Position numbers and translations under genes: made by a program. A DNA stretch of 64,000 nucleotides from Pseudomonas allokribbensis. Lineage in GTDB: Bacteria; Pseudomonadota; Gammaproteobacteria; Pseudomonadales; Pseudomonadaceae. The stretch spans positions 3,543,001 through 3,607,000 of the forward strand of contig NZ_CP062252.1 of the NCBI RefSeq assembly GCF_014863605.1. The letters run 5' to 3'. This document shows positions 46,044 through 55,632 of this stretch, one piece after another (the stretch's first letter is position 1; every line of letters starts with the position of its first letter). Below the pieces are notes generated by a model that saw only the letters and a program-made list of their open reading frames with translations, did not search any database and was not told the DNA's origin.

Positions 46044-46925
46044 TTGTCTAAAGGTATCGCTCTATCGGTAACAGCCTCGACGCTGTTTGCCGTCATGTAT
46101 TACTACACCTCGTTGCTCACTCCGTTGAGCGGCGTGGAAATCTTCGGTTGGCGGATGCTGCTGACCGTGCCCTGCATGACCGTGTTCATGTTGCTGTCCG
46201 GCGAATGGCGGCGGGTGCTCGAGTTGCTGCGCCGGGTCCCAGCGCTGCCGAAGTTGATCGGTGGCCTGATCGTTTCGGCTGCGTTGCTGGGTGTGCAGTT
46301 GTGGCTGTTCATGTGGGCGCCGCTCAATGGCTACAGCCTCGATGTATCGCTGGGCTACTTCCTGCTGCCGCTGGCCATGGTGCTGACCGGGCGCATCGCT
46401 TATGGCGAAAGCCTGTCGTACCTGCAAAAAGTCGCGGTGTTTTTTGCCAGCCTCGGCGTGTTGAACGAGTTGTATCAGGTCGGCGGGTTTTCCTGGGCGA
46501 CGCTGGTGGTCGTCGTCGGTTACCCGTTGTATTTCGTGCTGCGCAAATACCTCAAGACCGACAACCTCGGCGGCTTGTGGGTCGACATGACGCTGATGCT
46601 GCCGGTGGCGTACTGGTTTGTGCGCGGCGGCGAACAGGGTTTTGGCGTTTTCGATCAGTATCCGGCGCTGGCGTGGCTGATTCCGCTGCTCGGTCTGATC
46701 AGTGCGTCGGCGCTGGTGGTGTACATCATCGCCAGCCGCTTGCTGCCGTTCAGCCTGTTTGGTTTGTTGAGTTACGTGGAGCCAGTGCTGCTGCTCGGTG
46801 TGGCACTGCTGCTCGGCGAGAGCATCAAACCCGGTGAATGGCTGACCTACATCCCGATCTGGCTCGCGGTGGTGGTGCTGGTGTTTGAAGGGTTCAAGCA
46901 TCTGATGCGCCAGCGGCGCCCGTAA
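46044..46925 (+). CDS. rarD: EamA-family transporter RarD (TTG start)
   Basis: A 293-residue membrane protein with ten predicted membrane segments and RarD features (SKGIALSVTASTLFAVMYYY at the start, LWLFMWAPLNGYSLDVSLGYFLLPL in the middle). TTG at 46044 has GAGGAC 5 bases upstream and gives the natural N-terminus; the ORF to 45912 adds unrelated residues. RarD is associated with chloramphenicol resistance by name, but its substrate is not established. A strong terminator follows. Confidence 0.88.
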   Translation: MSKGIALSVTASTLFAVMYYYTSLLTPLSGVEIFGWRMLLTVPCMTVFMLLSGEWRRVLELLRRVPALPKLIGGLIVSAALLGVQLWLFMWAPLNGYSLDVSLGYFLLPLAMVLTGRIAYGESLSYLQKVAVFFASLGVLNELYQVGGFSWATLVVVVGYPLYFVLRKYLKTDNLGGLWVDMTLMLPVAYWFVRGGEQGFGVFDQYPALAWLIPLLGLISASALVVYIIASRLLPFSLFGLLSYVEPVLLLGVALLLGESIKPGEWLTYIPIWLAVVVLVFEGFKHLMRQRRP

Positions 46926-46934
46926 GACGCGCAA

Positions 46935-46975
46935 TAAAAAGCCCGGCCTGCAACATTGCAGGCCGGGCTTTTTTA
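46935..46975. terminator. Bidirectional terminator, rarD / hpd
   Basis: A near-perfect stem AAAAAGCCCGGCCTGCAA / TTGCAGGCCGGGCTTTTT (46936-46974) with A and T runs on both sides, between convergent genes. Confidence 0.92.
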
Positions 46976-46985
46976 CATCCGCAGA

Positions 46986-48062
46986 TTACTCGGTAGCGAG
47001 TACGCCACGACGCACCTGGTCACGCTCGATCGATTCGAACAGTGCCTTGAAGTTGCCTTCGCCGAAGCCATCGTCGCCTTTGCGCTGGATGAATTCGAAG
47101 AACACCGGGCCCATCAGGGTTTCCGAGAAGATTTGCAGCAGCAGACGCTTGTCTTCCTTATCCGACGCACCATCCAGCAGGATGCCGCGCGATTGCAGCT
47201 GATCGACCGGCTCGCCGTGGTTCGGCAGGCGGCCTTCGAGCATTTCGTAGTAGGTGTCCGGCGGCGCGGTCATGAAGCGCATGCCGATCTTCTTCAACTG
47301 ATCCCAGGTCTTGACCAGGTCGTCGGTGAGGAACGCCACGTGCTGGATGCCTTCGCCGTTGAACTGCATCAGGAACTCTTCGATCTGCCCGGCGCCCTTC
47401 GACGATTCTTCGTTGAGCGGGATGCGGATCATGCCGTCCGGCGCGGTCATCGCTTTCGAGGTCAGGCCGGTGTATTCGCCCTTGATGTCGAAGTAACGGA
47501 TTTCACGGAAATTGAACAGCTTCTCGTAGAAGTTCGCCCAGTAGGCCATGCGACCGCGATACACGTTGTGGGTCAGGTGATCGATGATCTTCAGGCCGGC
47601 ACCGACCGGGTTGCGGTCAACACCTTCGATGAACACGAAGTCGATGTCATAGATCGAGCTGCCTTCGCCGAAACGGTCGATCAGGTACAGCGGCGCACCG
47701 CCAATGCCTTTGATCGCTGGCAGGTTCAACTCCATCGGACCGGTTTCGATGTGGATCGGCTGAGCGCCGAGTTCCAGAGCGCGTTTGTAGGCCTTCTGCG
47801 AATCCTTGACCCGGAACGCCATGCCACACACGGACGGGCCGTGTTCAGCCGCGAAGTACGAAGCAACGCTGTGGGGTTCGTTGTTGAGGATCAGGTTGAT
47901 CGCGCCCTGGCGATACAGGTGCACGTTTTTGGAACGGTGGGTCGCGACCTTGGTGAAGCCCATGATCTCGAAGATCGGCTCCAGGGTGCCAGGAGTCGGC
48001 GATGCGAACTCGATGAACTCGAAGCCCATCAGGCCCATTGGGTTTTCGTATAAATCTGCCAT
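46986..48062 (-). CDS. hpd: 4-hydroxyphenylpyruvate dioxygenase
   Basis: A 358-residue VOC-fold iron dioxygenase that turns 4-hydroxyphenylpyruvate into homogentisate in tyrosine breakdown. The C-terminal domain carries the iron ligands: His in [12 protein letters not shown], the upstream His in [12 protein letters not shown], and Glu in [18 protein letters not shown]. The length is normal. GAGG precedes the ATG at 48062. A 34-codon reading frame ends 36 bp upstream. hmgA and the other tyrosine-catabolism genes are not in the window. Confidence 0.96.
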   Translation of the reverse strand: MADLYENPMGLMGFEFIEFASPTPGTLEPIFEIMGFTKVATHRSKNVHLYRQGAINLILNNEPHSVASYFAAEHGPSVCGMAFRVKDSQKAYKRALELGAQPIHIETGPMELNLPAIKGIGGAPLYLIDRFGEGSSIYDIDFVFIEGVDRNPVGAGLKIIDHLTHNVYRGRMAYWANFYEKLFNFREIRYFDIKGEYTGLTSKAMTAPDGMIRIPLNEESSKGAGQIEEFLMQFNGEGIQHVAFLTDDLVKTWDQLKKIGMRFMTAPPDTYYEMLEGRLPNHGEPVDQLQSRGILLDGASDKEDKRLLLQIFSETLMGPVFFEFIQRKGDDGFGEGNFKALFESIERDQVRRGVLATE

Positions 48063-48098
48063 GGTTGGCGCCTCATCATTCTTATCAATTAACCAAAG

Positions 48099-48203
48099 TT
48101 ATTTGTCAGTAATGCTGAGACCGGTGGGTGGCGCACAGGAGATGCCACGCACACTGCGGGCGAGGAAGTCACCGTAGATCAGTTGAAACCCGAATATCTT
48201 CAT
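48099..48203 (-). CDS. Possible 34-codon leader ORF upstream of hpd
   Basis: An ATG-started frame that encodes MKIFGFQLIYGDFLARSVRG... and ends ...GLSITDK with TAA, 36 bp before the hpd ATG. Its codon choice looks like coding DNA of this genome (C/G-ending Gly, Leu, Arg and Ala codons) and it is followed by an AT-rich gap with the hpd ribosome-binding site. No good Shine-Dalgarno sequence precedes its ATG, which lowers confidence. It could be a translated leader that controls hpd, or a small protein in its own right. Confidence 0.45.
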   Translation of the reverse strand: MKIFGFQLIYGDFLARSVRGISCAPPTGLSITDK

Positions 48204-48308
48204 TGTCGACCCAAGGCTCTTGCGGGCGAGGCTTCTGCTGCCAGAAGACGATTATTATTGTATGCGTAACCCGATTCTACACAGCGTAAATAGGGTTGTC
48301 TGCCCTCT

Positions 48309-49256
48309 CTATAAAATCCGCTTTTTTCGGCCCGGTGCAAGGGGTTTGTTGCACAGCCAGATGCCCGACAGAATCAGCACGCCGCCCAGGCACATGGGCA
48401 GCGTCAGTTGCTCGCCCAGCAGGATCGCACCGGCCATCACGGCGGTCAGCGGGTTGAGCGCAATGAACACGCCGGAGCGGGTCGCGCCAATTTTGCGGAT
48501 GCCATCGTAGTAACCGATGTAGGCCAGCGCCGAGCCCAGGACCCCGAGATAGATCAGGCTCAGCCACTGCGTCATCCCCAGGTTGGCCACTGCCGCCCCG
48601 CTCACTTCGCCGCGAACGGCAGCCAGCGCCCAGAGCATCAGCGTGCCGAGCAAAACCGAAAAGGTCACCGTCTGCAACGGGCCGATGCTCTGGTTGAGGT
48701 GGCGGGAGAACAGTGAATAAACACCCCAGCTCAACACGCAGCCGAGAATCAGCAGATCGCCGATCCAGGCGTCTGGCGTAGCGGCGAGCAATTGCGGATT
48801 GCGACTGACGATCACCACACCCGCTCCACCGATGCAGACCAGGACTCCGATGACTTTCAATCGACTCAGGCGTTCCTTGAACAGCAGCCATGACGCCAGG
48901 CCAATCACCGCCGGATTCAACGCAACAATCAGCGAAGCCCGCGACGCATTGATGTATTGCAGGCCGTAAAAAAAGCACAGGTTGTAGAAGAAAATCCCGA
49001 AGAACCCCAGCAATGCCAGTTGCAGCCATTGCCCCGCCGTCGGCCGTGCGAAGGGAATCCGCGCCAGCCACAAAAATCCAAGCAGCGCGACGCTGGCCAG
49101 CAAGAACCGAAGACTGGCAGCGAAGATCGGACTCAGACTGCCGGCCAGAAACCGTCCGGCCACCCAGGTCCCGCCCCAGATCATGCTGACCATGGCGAGG
49201 TTCAGATAGACCGGCATGTCCGAGGCGACCGGACGAATGGATTCATGACTGTTCAT
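48309..49256 (-). CDS. DMT/EamA-family exporter
   Basis: A 315-residue membrane protein with ten predicted membrane segments in two EamA repeats (MIWGGTWVAGRFL... and SWGVYSLFSRHLNQ...). ATG at 49256 has GGGAG 5 bases upstream; the frame to 49313 is less likely. Such proteins export amino acids or other small metabolites; the substrate is unknown. It is divergent from a LysR gene, a common regulator-exporter arrangement. Confidence 0.88.
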   Translation of the reverse strand: MNSHESIRPVASDMPVYLNLAMVSMIWGGTWVAGRFLAGSLSPIFAASLRFLLASVALLGFLWLARIPFARPTAGQWLQLALLGFFGIFFYNLCFFYGLQYINASRASLIVALNPAVIGLASWLLFKERLSRLKVIGVLVCIGGAGVVIVSRNPQLLAATPDAWIGDLLILGCVLSWGVYSLFSRHLNQSIGPLQTVTFSVLLGTLMLWALAAVRGEVSGAAVANLGMTQWLSLIYLGVLGSALAYIGYYDGIRKIGATRSGVFIALNPLTAVMAGAILLGEQLTLPMCLGGVLILSGIWLCNKPLAPGRKKRIL

Positions 49257-49279
49257 AACACTCCCGACGATGAAACTGA

Positions 49280-49297
49280 CGAATGACGTATCATTCG
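49280..49297. promoter_or_regulatory. Inverted repeat in the exporter/LysR divergent region
   Basis: CGAATGA-CGTA-TCATTCG has perfect 7-bp arms, and the flanks extend the symmetry (TGAAAC...GATTCA). It sits midway between the two divergent starts, where a LysR-type regulator would bind. Confidence 0.5.
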
Positions 49298-49333
49298 ACT
49301 GATTCAACATCATCGTAAAATGAGTCTTTACTC

Positions 49334-50206
49334 ATGACCCTGACCCAACTCGAGATCTTTTCGCTGGTGGCCGAGCTACGCGGCTTCACCCTCGCCGCTC
49401 ATCGCCTGGGGATTTCACAGTCGGCGGTGTCCCACGCCTTGAAATCGCTGGAGCAGGAACTGGGCGTCGAATTGCTGCGCCGCCATCAATCGCACGTGGA
49501 GCTCAGCGACATTGGCGAACAATTGCTGTTGCGCGCACGAGCCATGCTCGGGCTGGCCAACACATTGCGTCAGGAAGCCGCCGATGCGCGGGGCATGAAA
49601 CGCGGCACGTTGCGTATCGGCTCGTTCGGCCCGACGTCTTCGATCAGGTTGCTGCCGAACATTCTTCGGCATTACCGCGAGGCGCATCCGGGCATCGAGG
49701 TGCACATCGACGAAGGGCCGGATCGGCAAGTGGTCCAGTGGCTCGAGGAGCGGCGGATCGATATCGGTTTCGTGGTCCTGCCTGAAGATCGATTCGACAC
49801 GTTTGCCCTGGTGGAAGATCAGATGGTCGCCCTGCTCCCTCTCGATCATCCGCTGGCGACTCGTGATGCGTTGACTCTGAAGGAGCTGTGCAACGACCCG
49901 TTCGTGCTGACCGAGGCGGGTTCCTCGGAGTTGGTGTCGCGGATGTTCAACGCAGCCAAGTTGAGCCCGAATATCCGCTACCGCTGCTCGCAGTTGCTGA
50001 GCACCCTCGACACCGTGGGCCGGGGCGATGCCATTACCGTCGTGGCCGAAGGTTCTCTGCCGGTTGAGGCGGATCCGCGCTACGTGAAGCGACCGCTGTC
50101 ACCCATCGTGCAACGACAAGTCGGTCTGGCCGTGCTTGACCAACGTCAGGCTTCACCCGCCGCCCTGGCCTTTATCCAGCTGGCGACACGGCTGGATTAC
50201 CGATGA
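49334..50206 (+). CDS. LysR-family transcriptional regulator
   Basis: A 290-residue LysR regulator with an N-terminal winged helix (MTLTQLEIFSLVAELRGFTLAAHRLGISQSAVSHALKSLEQELGVELL) and a substrate-binding domain (RIGSFGPTSSIRLLPNIL onward). It is divergent from the DMT exporter gene, which it probably controls. Confidence 0.92.
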   Translation: MTLTQLEIFSLVAELRGFTLAAHRLGISQSAVSHALKSLEQELGVELLRRHQSHVELSDIGEQLLLRARAMLGLANTLRQEAADARGMKRGTLRIGSFGPTSSIRLLPNILRHYREAHPGIEVHIDEGPDRQVVQWLEERRIDIGFVVLPEDRFDTFALVEDQMVALLPLDHPLATRDALTLKELCNDPFVLTEAGSSELVSRMFNAAKLSPNIRYRCSQLLSTLDTVGRGDAITVVAEGSLPVEADPRYVKRPLSPIVQRQVGLAVLDQRQASPAALAFIQLATRLDYR

Positions 50207-50321
50207 GCGGCACAAGCGCCATCGGCCATCTATCATGGGCACAGAGCAAACGCTTTCCGGAAGGTGCTCCGTTGCCCCGTCTGCAATCGAGAATCCCATT
50301 TCATCGCGACAGGATGCGCCC

Positions 50322-51857
50322 ATGCCGCTGACCGCCCGGCCCCGCCGCAAACGCAGCACCCGAATCATCGTGACACTGCTTTGTGGCGCGCTTCCGATCA
50401 TCATCGGCAGCGTCATTCTCCACATGCAGGCCGAACGCACACTCCAGCAGAGCTCCCGGGAAACCGCCAACGAAGCCCTGCGCCAATTCGAACTGATGCT
50501 CGACAACACCGCCCAGGCCGCGCGTGATTTGCTGCCGCTGGCAGGCCAGACGTGCGAGAACGTCAAACTGGCCTTGCGCGAACAGGTGACCCGCCGCCCG
50601 TTCGTTCGCTCGACCAATCTGGTGTGGGACAACAACCTCTATTGCAGTTCGCTGTTCGGCGACTTCAAGGAAGCGGTCAATCCCGGCGATTATGCCCAGG
50701 GCAAGTTGTGGCTCATGAACGGCAACCCGGTCACGCCTGACACCGCGCTGCTGGTGTATCGGCTGAGCGACGGTCGTGGTGGCGCACTGACCACGCTGGA
50801 CGGTTATCACTTGAGCAATATTCTGCGGCTGATCGGTCGGCAGACATTGCTGTTGCTGCAAGTGGGCAACACCTGGCTTTCCGCCGACGGCAAAGTGCAC
50901 CAAGGCCCTCTGCCCGAGTTGCCGGTTGCGCAAAGTACCTTGAACTCATCGCACTACGCTTTCACGGTGTCGGCCGGTTTCCCTGAAGGTGAAACCTGGC
51001 GGTACATGAGCAACGAGTACCCGCCGTTGTTCAGCCTGCTGATGTTTTTTGGTGCGGTGTCCGGCGCGATCGGCTACAGCATGCAAAGACGCTCTACGTC
51101 GCCGAGTCACGAAATGCTTCGCGCACTGGAAGCGGGGGAATTCATTCCGTACTTTCAACCGGTAGTGCATGGCGACAGCAAACAATGGTCAGGCACTGAA
51201 GTGTTGATGCGCTGGAAGCATCCCAAAGAAGGCCTGGTGCGTCCGGACCTGTTCATACCGTTTGCCGAACACTCCGGGCTGATCGTGCCGATGACCCGTT
51301 CATTGATGCAACAGACCGCCGTTGCCCTCGGGCCGCTGTCGTCTTCCTTTGTGGCGCCCTTTCACATCGGCATCAACATTACGGCCAGTCACTGCCAGGA
51401 TCTGGAGTTGCTGGAAGATTGCCGCGAGTTTCTGGCGGCATTCGCCCCCGGCAGCATCAGTCTGGTGCTGGAGTTGACCGAGCGCGAGTTGATCGAGCCC
51501 ACCGACATCACCCATCAACTGTTTGCACAACTGCGCGCCATGGGCGTGAAAATCGCCATCGACGACTTCGGCACCGGTCATTCGAGCCTGGGTTACTTGA
51601 GAACATTCAATGTCGACTTCCTGAAGATCGACCAGACATTTGTCGCCATGATTGATAAGGACGCCCTGTCCCGCCACATTCTGGACAGCATCATCGAACT
51701 GTCCGCCAAACTGGACCTTGGCACGGTAGCCGAAGGCGTGGAAACACAGACCCAGGCAGATTACCTGACCGCGCACCACGTCAACTTTCTGCAAGGCTAT
51801 CTGTTTGGCAAACCGATGCCGGCCGCAGACTTCATCGATGCATTAACTCACCATTAA
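50322..51857 (+). CDS. CSS-motif/EAL-domain cyclic-di-GMP phosphodiesterase
   Basis: A 511-residue inner-membrane protein: TM1 at about residues 15-35, a periplasmic CSS-type sensor domain (about 36-235, with Cys in QTCENVK and a NLYCSSLFG segment), TM2 at about 238-258, and an EAL domain (about 265-511). The EAL signature is EVLMRW; the other catalytic blocks INITASH, LELTERE, IDDFGTGHSSL, KIDQTFV and VAEGVET are intact, so it should hydrolyse c-di-GMP. In relatives the CSS cysteines sense the periplasmic redox state. Confidence 0.9.
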   Translation: MPLTARPRRKRSTRIIVTLLCGALPIIIGSVILHMQAERTLQQSSRETANEALRQFELMLDNTAQAARDLLPLAGQTCENVKLALREQVTRRPFVRSTNLVWDNNLYCSSLFGDFKEAVNPGDYAQGKLWLMNGNPVTPDTALLVYRLSDGRGGALTTLDGYHLSNILRLIGRQTLLLLQVGNTWLSADGKVHQGPLPELPVAQSTLNSSHYAFTVSAGFPEGETWRYMSNEYPPLFSLLMFFGAVSGAIGYSMQRRSTSPSHEMLRALEAGEFIPYFQPVVHGDSKQWSGTEVLMRWKHPKEGLVRPDLFIPFAEHSGLIVPMTRSLMQQTAVALGPLSSSFVAPFHIGINITASHCQDLELLEDCREFLAAFAPGSISLVLELTERELIEPTDITHQLFAQLRAMGVKIAIDDFGTGHSSLGYLRTFNVDFLKIDQTFVAMIDKDALSRHILDSIIELSAKLDLGTVAEGVETQTQADYLTAHHVNFLQGYLFGKPMPAADFIDALTHH

Positions 51858-52092
51858 CTAAACGCGATAAAACCGGCGGGCTCAGAGCGATCGCACCAAA
51901 TTGATACAAGACATCGCTGTTTTTACATAAAGAAAAAGTCATGATTTACTCTTGACGCATTAACTACTACAATTTTTCTTACCTGTTGCTAGATTGGCAG
52001 GTGAGCCACTATCACCGAGTCGCTTCAAGGCTCTTGGCTTATAGCTTTGTTTGCGGTTGGTATCAGCCAAACACACTATTGGAGTAAAGATA

Positions 52093-52458
52093 TTGTCCAG
52101 ACTCGCTGAATTTCGCGCAGCCGAAAAGGCCCTTCAAGAACAGCTCAAGCAGCTGGAGTCGCTGAAGAACGATGCCGGGCTCAAGAAAGAAATCGAATTC
52201 GAAGAAAAGCTCCAGGGGCTGATGAAAACCTACGGCAAAGGCCTGCGCGACATCATCGCCATCCTCGATCCGAATCCGGCAAAATCCGGCCTGCAACAGG
52301 CCGCGGCACCTAAAACCCGCCGCGCTCGCGTGGTCAAGGTCTATCAGAACCCGCACACCGGCGAGCTGATCGAGACCAAGGGCGGCAACCATCGCGGGCT
52401 GAAGGCCTGGAAGGAACAATACGGTGCAGCCACCGTTGATTCCTGGTTGCGCGGTTAA
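52093..52458 (+). CDS. mvaT: MvaT/MvaU-family H-NS-like nucleoid protein (TTG start)
   Basis: A 121-residue xenogeneic silencer with an N-terminal coiled-coil dimerisation region (SRLAEFRAAEKALQEQLKQLESLKNDAGLKKEIEFEEKLQGLM) and a C-terminal DNA-binding domain with the minor-groove segment KGGNHRGLKAWKEQYG. MvaT proteins bind AT-rich DNA and silence acquired genes. The start is TTG at 52093, with GGAG 8 bases upstream; no ATG gives the family N-terminus. The 235 bp before it are AT-rich. Which paralogue (MvaT, MvaU or MvaV) it is cannot be told here. Confidence 0.9.
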   Translation: MSRLAEFRAAEKALQEQLKQLESLKNDAGLKKEIEFEEKLQGLMKTYGKGLRDIIAILDPNPAKSGLQQAAAPKTRRARVVKVYQNPHTGELIETKGGNHRGLKAWKEQYGAATVDSWLRG

Positions 52459-52473
52459 TCCCTCGCAAACATA

Positions 52474-52503
52474 AAAGCCCTGCATTTGCAGGGTTTTTTT
52501 TTG
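52474..52503 (+). terminator. Rho-independent terminator of the mvaT-family gene
   Basis: A stem CCCTGCA / TGCAGGG (52478-52493) followed by nine or more T. Confidence 0.92.
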
Positions 52504-52666
52504 GACGATATCTAACAAATGCAACAATTTCTTGTTGCGAAAGTTGAGAGCCAAACACCGTCTTGCACTGGAACTATGCTTCCGGATGTTGCGTCATTGC
52601 CGGGCGATCAACTTTGTATTTAATCACTTCAGGTATCTAACGCCCCACTGACCACCGAACAGATGA

Positions 52667-53185
52667 CTAAAATTTCAAGCTGTTTCTCGCCGCCACTATT
52701 TCATCCGCACTGGCCTTGTAAACCTCGGCCTGCCCGGCATAGGAAAGTACATAGGCTTTGTCTGCCTCTACTGCGGCAACCAATGTTTGTGACAGCACAT
52801 GACGGCCGTTTTCGGTGACGGTACAAGTGGTTTCAAGCGCCGCCAGTGAACCGAGCGTACTCGAATGAACCTTGTTGCAGACACTCTGATAGCCGCCCTG
52901 GAAAAAGTCTTTCTGTACCGACTTGCGCATCTCCAGCAACACGCCTTGCAAATTGACCTGATGACCCGTTTCCACACGCGTCATCGTCAACTCCATCACC
53001 ATGACCTGATTGCCATCGGCATCAGTCTTCACCGCCCGCTGACGGGAAACCTCCGGTGCGGTTTCGGGCAGCGCTTCGACTTGCCAGCCGGCGGGCCAGG
53101 TAATGCTCGGCGCCTCAGCGCAGGCCGCAGCCGCGATGAGGGACAAGCCGAAGAAAACGAACAGCGATTTGAACGGTCGGATCAT
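52667..53185 (-). CDS. Secreted protein of DUF4946 type
   Basis: A 172-residue protein with a signal peptide (hydrophobic core about residues 7-21, cleavage near ACAEA) and the segment SITWPAGWQVEALPE that I associate with DUF4946 of Pseudomonas. Two cysteines (VCNKV and TTCTV) could form a disulfide in the periplasm. The function is unknown. ATG at 53185 puts the signal peptide at the N-terminus. Confidence 0.7.
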   Translation of the reverse strand: MIRPFKSLFVFFGLSLIAAAACAEAPSITWPAGWQVEALPETAPEVSRQRAVKTDADGNQVMVMELTMTRVETGHQVNLQGVLLEMRKSVQKDFFQGGYQSVCNKVHSSTLGSLAALETTCTVTENGRHVLSQTLVAAVEADKAYVLSYAGQAEVYKASADEIVAARNSLKF

Positions 53186-53327
53186 TACCAGAGGCACTCG
53201 CGGATTAAGCCGTAAAGTCTGAGGCCCGCCCGCCCACAGGGCAAGCCCGCGCTTTCGGTTTGGCGATGCCGCAAGGCATGCGTATCATTGCGCCCATTCA
53301 CTCGCCCCAATTTGTTACGGAGGGCTC

Positions 53328-53849
53328 ATGAGCCTGCAAGAACTGAACACTTTCCCTGGTGTGACCGCCACCCCGGACAGCGCAACCCGCAATTTCGTCT
53401 TCAACCACACCATGCTGCGCGTGAAGGACATCACCAAGTCGCTGGATTTCTACACCCGCGTACTGGGCTTCTCGCTGGTGGAAAAGCGTGACTTCCCGGA
53501 AGCGGAATTCAGCCTGTACTTCCTCGCGCTGGTCGAAAAATCGCAGATCCCGGCCGACGCCGCTGCGCGCACCGAGTGGATGAAGTCGATTCCCGGCATT
53601 CTGGAACTGACCCACAACCACGGCACCGAGAACGACGCGGACTTCGCTTATCACAACGGCAACACCGATCCGCGCGGTTTTGGCCACATCTGCATTTCGG
53701 TGCCGGACATCGTCGCCGCCTGCGCACGTTTCGAAGAACTGGGCTGCGACTTCCAGAAGCGCCTGACCGATGGCCGCATGAAAAGCCTGGCGTTCATCAA
53801 GGACCCGGATGGCTACTGGGTCGAGATCATTCAGCCGGCGCCGCTGTAA
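53328..53849 (+). CDS. gloA: Lactoylglutathione lyase (glyoxalase I)
   Basis: A 173-residue VOC-fold metalloenzyme. Signature blocks are [34 protein letters not shown] and [12 protein letters not shown], with the ligands His, Glu, His and Glu (the last in YWVEIIQP). It converts the methylglyoxal-glutathione adduct to S-lactoylglutathione. The length matches the long, zinc-type glyoxalase I group. GGAGGG precedes the ATG. Confidence 0.94.
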   Translation: MSLQELNTFPGVTATPDSATRNFVFNHTMLRVKDITKSLDFYTRVLGFSLVEKRDFPEAEFSLYFLALVEKSQIPADAAARTEWMKSIPGILELTHNHGTENDADFAYHNGNTDPRGFGHICISVPDIVAACARFEELGCDFQKRLTDGRMKSLAFIKDPDGYWVEIIQPAPL

Positions 53850-53892
53850 GCGCTGAAACCTCTCTTCCTTGGGGAGAGGACGTTGAAGAAAT

Positions 53893-53929
53893 AAAAAACC
53901 CCATCATCGCTGATGGGGTTTTTCTTTTT
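53893..53929. terminator. Bidirectional terminator, gloA / ahpF
   Basis: A stem AAAAACCCCATCA / TGATGGGGTTTTT with a 4-base loop and A/T runs on both sides, between convergent genes. Confidence 0.92.
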
Positions 53930-53941
53930 CAGGCCCGGGAT

Positions 53942-55504
53942 TTACGCCGGCGCTGAAGTGCGGATCAGGTGATCGAAGGCGCTGAGGGAAGCCTTGGCGC
54001 CCTCGCCTACCGCAATCACGATCTGCTTGTACGGCACGGTGGTCACGTCACCGGCAGCGAAGATGCCGGGGATCGAGGTTTCACCACGGTTGTCGACGAT
54101 GATCTCGCCACGCGGCGACAGCTCGATGGTGCCTTTGAGCCAATCGGTGTTAGGCAGCAGACCGATCTGCACGAAGATCCCTTCCAGCTCGACAGTGCGC
54201 AGCTCGTCACTGTTGCGATCCTTGTAACGCAGGCCGTTGACCTTCTGCCCGTCGCCGGTGACTTCAGTGGTCAACGCACTGGTGATCACGGTGACGTTCG
54301 GCAGGCTGTGCAGCTTGCGTTGCAAGACCGCGTCGGCACGCAGTTGTACGTCGAACTCAAGCAAGGTTACGTGGGACACGATACCGGCCAGGTCGATGGC
54401 CGCCTCGACGCCGGAGTTACCGCCGCCAATCACCGCCACACGCTTGCCTTTGAACAGCGGACCGTCGCAGTGCGGGCAGTACGCCACGCCTTTGTTGCGG
54501 TATTCCTGCTCGCCCGGCACGTTCATTTCTCGCCACCGCGCACCGGTCGCCAGAATCACGCTCTTGGCTTTGAGGGTTGCGCCGCTGGCAAAGCGAACCT
54601 CGTGCAACTCGCCGCTCTTGCCCGGAATCAGCTTGTCGGCACGCTGCAGGTTCATGATGTCGACGTCGTACTGCTTGACGTGTTCTTCCAGCGCGGTCGC
54701 CAGTTTCGGGCCTTCGGTTTCCTGTACGGAAATGAAGTTCTCGATGGCCATGGTGTCCAGCACCTGACCGCCGAATCGCTCGGCCGCAACGCCAGTACGA
54801 ATACCTTTACGTGCCGCATAGATTGCCGCCGAAGCACCGGCCGGGCCACCGCCGACGACCAACACATCAAAAGTCTGCTTGGCGCTGATTTTCTCGGCCT
54901 GACGCTCGATGGCGCCGGTGTCGAGTTTGGCGAGGATTTCTTCCAGGCCCATGCGGCCCTGGCCGAAGTTTTCGCCGTTCAGGTAAATGCTCGGCACGGC
55001 CATGATCTTGCGATCGTTGACTTCGTCCTGGAACAGCGCGCCGTCGATGGCGACGTGGCGGATGTTCGGGTTCAGCACGGCCATCAGGTTCAGCGCCTGA
55101 ACCACGTCCGGGCAGTTCTGGCAGGACAGCGAGAAGTAGGTCTCGAAGTTGAACTCGCCCTTCAGCGAGCGGATCTGTTCGATCACTTCGACACTGGCCT
55201 TCGAAGGGTGGCCACCGACTTGCAGCAGGGCCAGCACCAGCGAAGTGAATTCATGGCCCATCGGGATGCCGGCGAAACGCAGGCTGATGTCGGCACCCGG
55301 GCGGTTGATCGAGAACGACGGTTTGCGTGCATCGTCGCCACTGTCGATCAAGGTAATCTGGTGCGAAAGACTGGCAACGTCTTTCAGCAGGTCGAGCATT
55401 TCACGGGATTTCGCACCGTCGTCGAGAGAAGCAACGATCTCGATCGGCTGGGTGACCCGTTCCAGGTACGATTTCAACTGGGCTTTAAGATTGGCGTCCA
55501 ACAT
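53942..55504 (-). CDS. ahpF: Alkyl hydroperoxide reductase subunit F
   Basis: A 520-residue flavoprotein: an N-terminal glutaredoxin-like double domain with the CxxC SCQNCPD at about residues 126-132, an FAD motif ([19 protein letters not shown]), the redox-active CPHC (about 343-346) and an NADH motif ([14 protein letters not shown]). It passes electrons from NADH to AhpC. It lies downstream of ahpC on the same strand but behind a strong terminator, so AhpF would be made at a lower level or from its own promoter. Confidence 0.96.
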   Translation of the reverse strand: MLDANLKAQLKSYLERVTQPIEIVASLDDGAKSREMLDLLKDVASLSHQITLIDSGDDARKPSFSINRPGADISLRFAGIPMGHEFTSLVLALLQVGGHPSKASVEVIEQIRSLKGEFNFETYFSLSCQNCPDVVQALNLMAVLNPNIRHVAIDGALFQDEVNDRKIMAVPSIYLNGENFGQGRMGLEEILAKLDTGAIERQAEKISAKQTFDVLVVGGGPAGASAAIYAARKGIRTGVAAERFGGQVLDTMAIENFISVQETEGPKLATALEEHVKQYDVDIMNLQRADKLIPGKSGELHEVRFASGATLKAKSVILATGARWREMNVPGEQEYRNKGVAYCPHCDGPLFKGKRVAVIGGGNSGVEAAIDLAGIVSHVTLLEFDVQLRADAVLQRKLHSLPNVTVITSALTTEVTGDGQKVNGLRYKDRNSDELRTVELEGIFVQIGLLPNTDWLKGTIELSPRGEIIVDNRGETSIPGIFAAGDVTTVPYKQIVIAVGEGAKASLSAFDHLIRTSAPA

Positions 55505-55535
55505 ACGGGCGATCTCCTGACTTTATTTGAGGCGA

Positions 55536-55569
55536 AAAAAAGCCCGAGCGAATCTCGCCCGGGCTTTTC
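55536..55569 (-). terminator. Terminator between ahpC and ahpF
   Basis: A stem AAAAGCCCG / CGGGCTTTT (55538-55546 and 55560-55568) with an inner CGA/TCG pairing. On the minus strand a T run of seven or more follows. It should limit read-through from ahpC into ahpF. Confidence 0.85.
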
Positions 55570-55632
55570 TATTGGGCGGTGCAGCTTACTTAGGTAGGTG
55601 CGGAGTTCCGCCCTGCGTTGCGTGTCACAGAC

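Noticed and set aside
51858..52092. A specific sigma-70 promoter for the mvaT-family gene
   Set aside because: TTGACG at 51952-51957 has no acceptable -10 at 16-18 bp; the region is AT-rich, so chance matches are common.
53969..55597. A 542-codon plus-strand frame opposite ahpF
   Set aside because: ahpF has every expected motif on the other strand; the shadow has none.
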